This document shows positions 59,207 to 64,000 of a stretch of 64,000 nt of DNA, one piece after another. How positions within the stretch are numbered: the first letter of the stretch is position 1; each line of letters starts with the position of its first letter. Under the pieces are notes generated by a model. It ran no database searches, was not told where the DNA came from, and saw only the letters and a program-made list of their open reading frames with translations. This stretch comes from Spizellomyces punctatus DAOM BR117 (taxonomy: Eukaryota; Chytridiomycota; Chytridiomycetes; Spizellomycetales; Spizellomycetaceae): contig NW_015971537.1 of the NCBI RefSeq assembly GCF_000182565.1, positions 1 to 64,000 of the forward strand. Reading direction: 5' to 3'. Both the position numbers and the translations under genes were made by a program.

Positions 59207-61431
59207 ATGACTTACGCAAAGGTTAATGACGCGTACGGCAGCAGTGAGTGGGCTCCGCCACAAGGTGTTCCGCCTTACCAGCAAGCGGCTGGTGGACAGC
59301 CGTATGCCCAGTACGGAGCCCCCAGCTACCCTCCACAAGGCTACCCAACTTCATACAGTCAACAACCTCAACCTGCATACGGTCAACCCCCACAGGCGCC
59401 GTACGGTCAGGCCCCGTACGCACAACCAGCTCCGTATACAACGCCTTACAATGCACCTTCCTACCCACCGCCAGCAAATCCGCCACCACCGCAGTCGGTT
59501 GGAAACAGCGGGGAAAAGTTTAATAAGGAACCAAAGTACAAGGTGGGTTTTGCAAAAGGATTCACATGTATTGATCTACAGATTTCGCACGTCAACAAGC
59601 TGAACATGGACCTGCTTTCCGATTTTAGGATTTGTGGGCTACAGTCCTGTTTCTTCTCACGCTCCTTGGATTCGCTGCTACCGCTGTCATTGGTATCAAG
59701 AATATCCACCTAAGCTCGGGCAATAGCCCTGAAAACCAGCCAAACAATGGCAGTAACAATAATTTCGTGGTTCCTCCTCCAAAGGATATTGCTGGTATTC
59801 TAATTTCTGTTGTTGGAGGTGGATTTCTTATTAGCGCAGTGGTGAGTACTACGTCTGAAGATTCATGCGACTAGTGACACTATTCTCATCTGTTTGCATT
59901 CGTCAGTACTTTCTCCTCATGCAAAAGTATATATTGTCGTTGGTAAAGTTTCGCACTACAGGCACCTGATATCCATTCTTTCTTTAGATTTGCCGGAAAG
60001 CTGATCAAAGTATCCATGGTTTTAACCATTCTCGTCATGGTCGCTCTTGGGGCATATTATATTGTTGCGGGTTCAACCGCGGGAGGCATCATTGTTTTCC
60101 TCATTGCAGGCTTGTATGGTATGTTGTTGTCCTGTCTTCTGTTTGCCGTACTGCACGCATATTGACAAATGTTATTCTTAGCCTTCTTCTTGTGGTCATG
60201 GAGGTCTCGAATTCCATTTGCAAAAGTTCTCTTGAAAACCGTTACATCGATCACTGGCCAATACCCAGCAACTCTGTTTGTGGGTTTCGTTGGATTGATC
60301 CTGGAAACTGCTTTTACGGCACTGTGGATTGCCAGCTTTGCGGGCATGATGCAGTATTTCGATAGCGACAAGGCTAGCAATGGACTCCGATATGTTACAG
60401 TTGTGTTTATGGTGAGTGGATTGGATTACTGGCCTTGTTAGGTGGAGCTATTCCAACGGTTGTATCTGTTATAGCTGTTTGCGCTATACTATGTGACCCA
60501 AGTCATTTCAAACACAATTCATGTTACTATCTCGGGATTGTTTGCCACCTATTACTTCATGGGTACTCGCCAGCCGGATGGAAAAGTTACTGTACCCGTA
60601 CGGAACCCGACCGCTTCCTCAGCAAAGCGTGCCGTTACCACGAGTTTTGGGCCTGTCTGTTTCGGAAGTTTGATCATTGCACTTATCCAAACGATCCGGG
60701 CGTTGCTCCGCATGGCATCACAATCTGCGGCTGAGGACGGCAACATTGCTGGTGCTTTGTGTGCTGCCTGTGCCGGATGTTTCTTGAGCTGCATTGAAGG
60801 GTTGGTGGAGTACTTTAACAAGTACGCGTTTGTGCAAGTTGCAGTTTACGGCAAGGTAAAATGATGCATGCTGCATGCAATAAAATCTTTATGGCTGACA
60901 TATTCATTTTACTAGGATTACATTCGTGCTGCAAAAGACACTTGGGAGCTTTGCAAGTCTCGTGGTATTGATGCAATCATCAACGACAGCCTTGTTGGGT
61001 CCGTGCTCACCATTGGCGGTCTGCTGGTCGGATTCATCTGCGGTTTCGTGGCTTACCTCTACGTCCGTAAGTATCCATATCACTGCCTCAAGTTTTTGAA
61101 AAAAGAGTTGTGACCATGACACTATTTGCAAACCAGGATTCTCTCCCAATATCCCATCGGATGGGCTGCACTATGGCGTCTTTATCGCCGTGGCCATTCT
61201 GATTGGCATGTCAGAGTTTTTCGTGCTTTCAACGGTGATTGACAGCGGTGTCACTACAACGTTTGTTTGTTTGGCGGAAGATCCCGCTGCTCTTTATCGC
61301 ACCAAGCCGGAATTGTATGAACGAATCCGGCAGGCAAGTACACCCGCGCGGCTGTGCAATTGCGTAGTTTTGATCGTATTGTTGACAAGTGTATTATATT
61401 AGGTGTATCCTCAAATTGCGTTCCCAGTGTG
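59207..61431 (+). CDS. PNS1: PNS1/CTL choline-transporter-like protein
   Basis: A plasma-membrane protein of the CTL/SLC44 family with about ten helices. The cytosolic N-terminus is a Tyr/Pro/Gln-rich stretch (PYAQYGAPSYPPQGYP repeats) usual for fungal PNS1. Core signs are DLWATVLFLLTLLGFAATAV, LLKTVTSITGQYPAT, TVSGLFATYYFMGT-like sequence, SFGPVCFGSLIIALIQTIRA, LCKSRGIDAIINDSLVG and DSGVTTTFVCLAEDPA. The final intron appears to be GC-AG (61334-61401), giving the end RQVYPQIAFPV; read through without splicing the frame ends at 61402 with a hydrophobic tail that is not family-like. Confidence 0.9.
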
Positions 61432-62372
61432 ATCGGAGGAGAAAGGAGGAGGTTATTTAGATTGTGTGAAATGCTCAATGTTGTTTTTTTGGATCCAATT
61501 CTATCCGTAGTGTTGTTGCTGCTGCTACTTTAATTCAATATCTTCAAAGTTGGTCGCCAGCATTTTAAAGGGTCCACGTGGTCAAATGTCCCTTGATCCC
61601 CATAATGTGGGCCTAGACTTTGTTATATCCCCAACTTTAAGGAATGGGTCCGCCGGTTTCTCTCCCGTTACCAGGTCCGCGGACTTGGACCCGTGTGCCA
61701 CACGATCGCACCGCTGAATAACAAGAGCCGATTTGCATTTCACGCTTTCCCCCACCTTTTTATTTTTTATTTTTTCTTTTAGACGTCGTTTCGGACGGGC
61801 GGAGCAAACGGCACGGTATTTAAAAAGGCTTTGTCTTGCTGCCATTCCCCCTCCATTGACCTTTAGAACGTCCATCTGCGTGTTGATGGTCCCTCGCAAC
61901 ACGCATCAAAAGGGGGACGATGATGGTTTTTCCGATATTCTTTTTTTTTCATTCCGCTTCTCCAGAAACAGCACTACCCGCTGTTCACTGCCAAATTAGC
62001 ACTCAACGCTCATGAAACCTGAATGGAAAGACTATTAGTGTGGGTCGTCGCGCTTGTTTTGTCCGTGTGCACACTTGATTGGGAACACCGATACATGGCA
62101 AGAGTGTTTGCTTGTTGCTGGTATCTCACTTGGTTTTTTGTGTGCACGGACAAAATGAATTGCAGGCACTGCTGATCAATTCGAGAGCTTGACTGGTAAT
62201 TTGGCTGCTGAATAGCACGTGTTGCTGTTTTTTGGGTTCATCCAAAAAGTATGGCAAGTTTCCCAAATAGCCGCCAGGTGTTAAGTAAGTAGTGCGGGGT
62301 ATTAGTATTGCTTCTTCTTACACACATACACAGACATCTAGTAAAACACACGGCCCTCGTAAGTGAGCCCTA
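61432..62372. other. Intergenic, 0.9 kb
   Basis: The 3' flanks of two convergent genes. It has several poly-T/pyrimidine tracts (about 61760-61790 and 61940) and a short CA-rich stretch near 62320. No exon, tRNA or other RNA gene is recognised. Confidence 0.45.
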
Positions 62373-63846
62373 CTACTCTACTTGGACACCCTGTTGACAG
62401 CGCACAGCAAACTCTTCACACACATCCGCCATGGCCGTCTCTAGAACTCGTTGCTTTTGATGCTTGGCCCATTTCCCCACAAGCCCATCCTCGCCCGCTA
62501 CGACAGCAACCGATTGCGATACGCTCGTTGCAACGTGCATCGTATCTCCCGACACAAGGACAGTGTAGTATTGCAAGTGTGGCTGCGAGTCGGAGAGGAG
62601 GGACGTGAGCGTTGTTGTAAAAGGCTGGATGACGAGGAACACGGCTTGGGAGGCTGTTGGAATGGGCTCGCTCGAGTCTGATAGCTTATGTAGGCGTTCA
62701 ATGGTAGACTGGGAATCGCAGACCAATGACATTGGTATTAACATTGAGTATTAGAAACACAAGGACTTGACATACCTCGACGATTTTGGTTGCCTCTTCC
62801 AAACTATCAGCGATCTTGGGCTCAGGATGCTTGACGCTGTTCACCGAGACTTTATCACAAAGGCGCGGTCGCGAGTTGAGCCACATTTCATTCACAGTGG
62901 ACTGTACAAAGTCGTGGAGGTTGTCCAAATCTGCCGCGCCTGAAGCCTCGCCGCAGAACCAGACTGTGACATTTGACGCAAACATAGCTGTGCTGGGGTG
63001 ATCTCCTCTGCCTATTGGAGGCGCAATCGTGTCAACAACACTTTGCGTAAGTCGCGTAATGTCTGTGCCTGTAGTTGGTGTGTGAGATCCCGTTTGCCAC
63101 GGTTTTTTCAATATAACTCGTTCCACCTACCCAACTTTTCAAACTGCTCCTTATTCACATTAGATATAATCCCCTTGACTTTTTCGTTCGTAGATACCGC
63201 TTTGGCAGTCTCTTCCGCCATCGCTTTGGCCGTTTCCAATCCCTTTGTCAAGGACGTTGCAGCTGCACCGCTCACCTTGGCAGCTTGTGACCATATATTT
63301 CCCCACCCCCATGCATCTCCCCTGACAGTAGGTGAGGTATCTGTTGATTGATAAGAAGGCTGTATGAGTGGGACGTTTGTCTGTTGGGGAACTGTTTGCT
63401 GCGATGTAACTGGTGACGGAGCTGGAATTGAAAATCCTTGCGGGGGTCGCTGGGATGTAACTACAGGAGGGCGGTGTGGTGCGGAAGAGGTAGCGGCATA
63501 CGGATTGGTCTGCCCAGGCTTTGATGCGGGTACACCGACAGGAGGAGCCTGGCTTGGTATTGTGGATGCACTAGGGCTTGCGCTTGAGACAGGTGGTGCA
63601 TCCAGTTCGTTGAGAAAGCTCAAAACATCCTGTGATGACGCCGCATGGGTGGTAGGAGTTGCATTCTGAGCGACGCTTGTTGTTGGTCCGCCGGCAGCTT
63701 CTCCTGGGACAATAGAGTCCAAGTCTTGCAGAAATCTGAACGATGGTAGGACTGTGTTATACTGCGGCGAGTTGATGACCACGAGTAATCGATGCCATTC
63801 CAAACACTCACTGTAAAACCTCTTGATGTGCATTTGGTTCCGTCAT
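62373..63846 (-). CDS. MTC1: MTC1-family protein (DUF5427)
   Basis: A conserved fungal protein linked by yeast genetics to telomere capping and found with vesicle proteins. The start MTEPNAHQEVL at 63846 splices in phase to QFLQDLDSIVPGEA; DVLSFLNELDAPP repeats the family FLDxLD element. A Pro/Ser/Thr-rich linker follows, then WGWGNIWSQAAKVSGAAATS with an Ala-rich helix and NKEQFEKLG. Later exons give DITRLTQSVVDTIAPPI, VTVWFCGEASGAADLDNLHD and, after an intron, STIERLHKLSDSSEP to the stop at 62373. Confidence 0.8.
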
Positions 63847-64000
63847 CTTGTGTGTGTAGATGGCTTTAACAAAAAGCTGGATTCCGTCAAGGAAATGGTC
63901 AAGGAAGAAGCAGCGGTCAACGCGGCGCGAAAGGCCAACGTCACATTGAAATGTCATTTGACCAATGTGGAAAGATTGAATGTAGTGCGATTTAGTGTGG
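63847..64000. other. Right edge, upstream of MTC1
   Basis: A short upstream region of the MTC1-like gene with no other feature I can identify. Confidence 0.4.

Noticed and set aside
1-64000. CRISPR arrays, IS elements, tRNA or rRNA genes
   Set aside because: None is visible; the spaced repeats found are two-copy tandem duplications, and the DNA is intron-containing eukaryotic sequence.

Overview
The window is nuclear DNA of a fungus, probably a flagellated lineage such as a chytrid. The genes have many short introns (about 60-80 nt, GT-AG). The fungal set includes an APSES/ankyrin cell-cycle factor, PNS1, MTC1, a ULS1-like SNF2 protein, a PIC2-type phosphate carrier and an EME1 subunit. A TTLL4/5-type tubulin polyglutamylase at 39.9-42.7 kb is the main pointer to a cilium-bearing fungus. 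The lineage is inferred, not proven.

Positions 0.9-26.4 kb form a compact secondary-metabolite gene cluster. In order it holds a cytochrome P450 (-), a secreted multicopper oxidase (+), an HXXXD acyltransferase (-), an MFS exporter (+), an MDR-family reductase (+), a COMT-like O-methyltransferase (-), a secreted CrtC/AttH-lipocalin (pericyclase-like) protein (-), a class-B asparagine synthetase whose reading frame continues through a splice junction into a second MFS transporter (+), an orphan membrane protein (-), and a 959-residue NRPS-like enzyme of A-T-TE layout (+). The A-T-TE layout is that of arylpyruvate-condensing quinone/furanone synthetases (AtrA, TdiA, MicA type). A likely scheme, inferred only, is that the A-T-TE enzyme makes the core, the MDR enzyme reduces it, P450/oxidase/methyltransferase/acyltransferase/amidotransferase decorate it, and two MFS units export it. 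No aminotransferase to supply arylpyruvate is in the window.

Two features stand out. First, all six cluster promoter regions carry a tandem pentamer, TCCRC-N4-TCCRC (mostly TCCRCNNCGTCCRC), which looks like the site of one shared regulator. Second, the asparagine synthetase-MFS fusion has consistent phase over 16 exons (3585 nt, 1194 residues), with the first transmembrane helix encoded across the junction.

From 26.7 kb on the genes look like ordinary chromosomal genes: a zinc-finger/ubiquitin-like protein, the phosphate carrier, a multi-pass membrane protein, a TLC-like membrane protein, a four-CBS protein, a PPIL2-type U-box cyclophilin, a small LEA-like protein, the TTLL enzyme, an F-box protein, EME1, a SET-domain protein, an MBP1-like factor, a ULS1-like translocase, PNS1 and MTC1. 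Gene models were spliced by eye; totals divisible by three and matching family motifs were used as checks.
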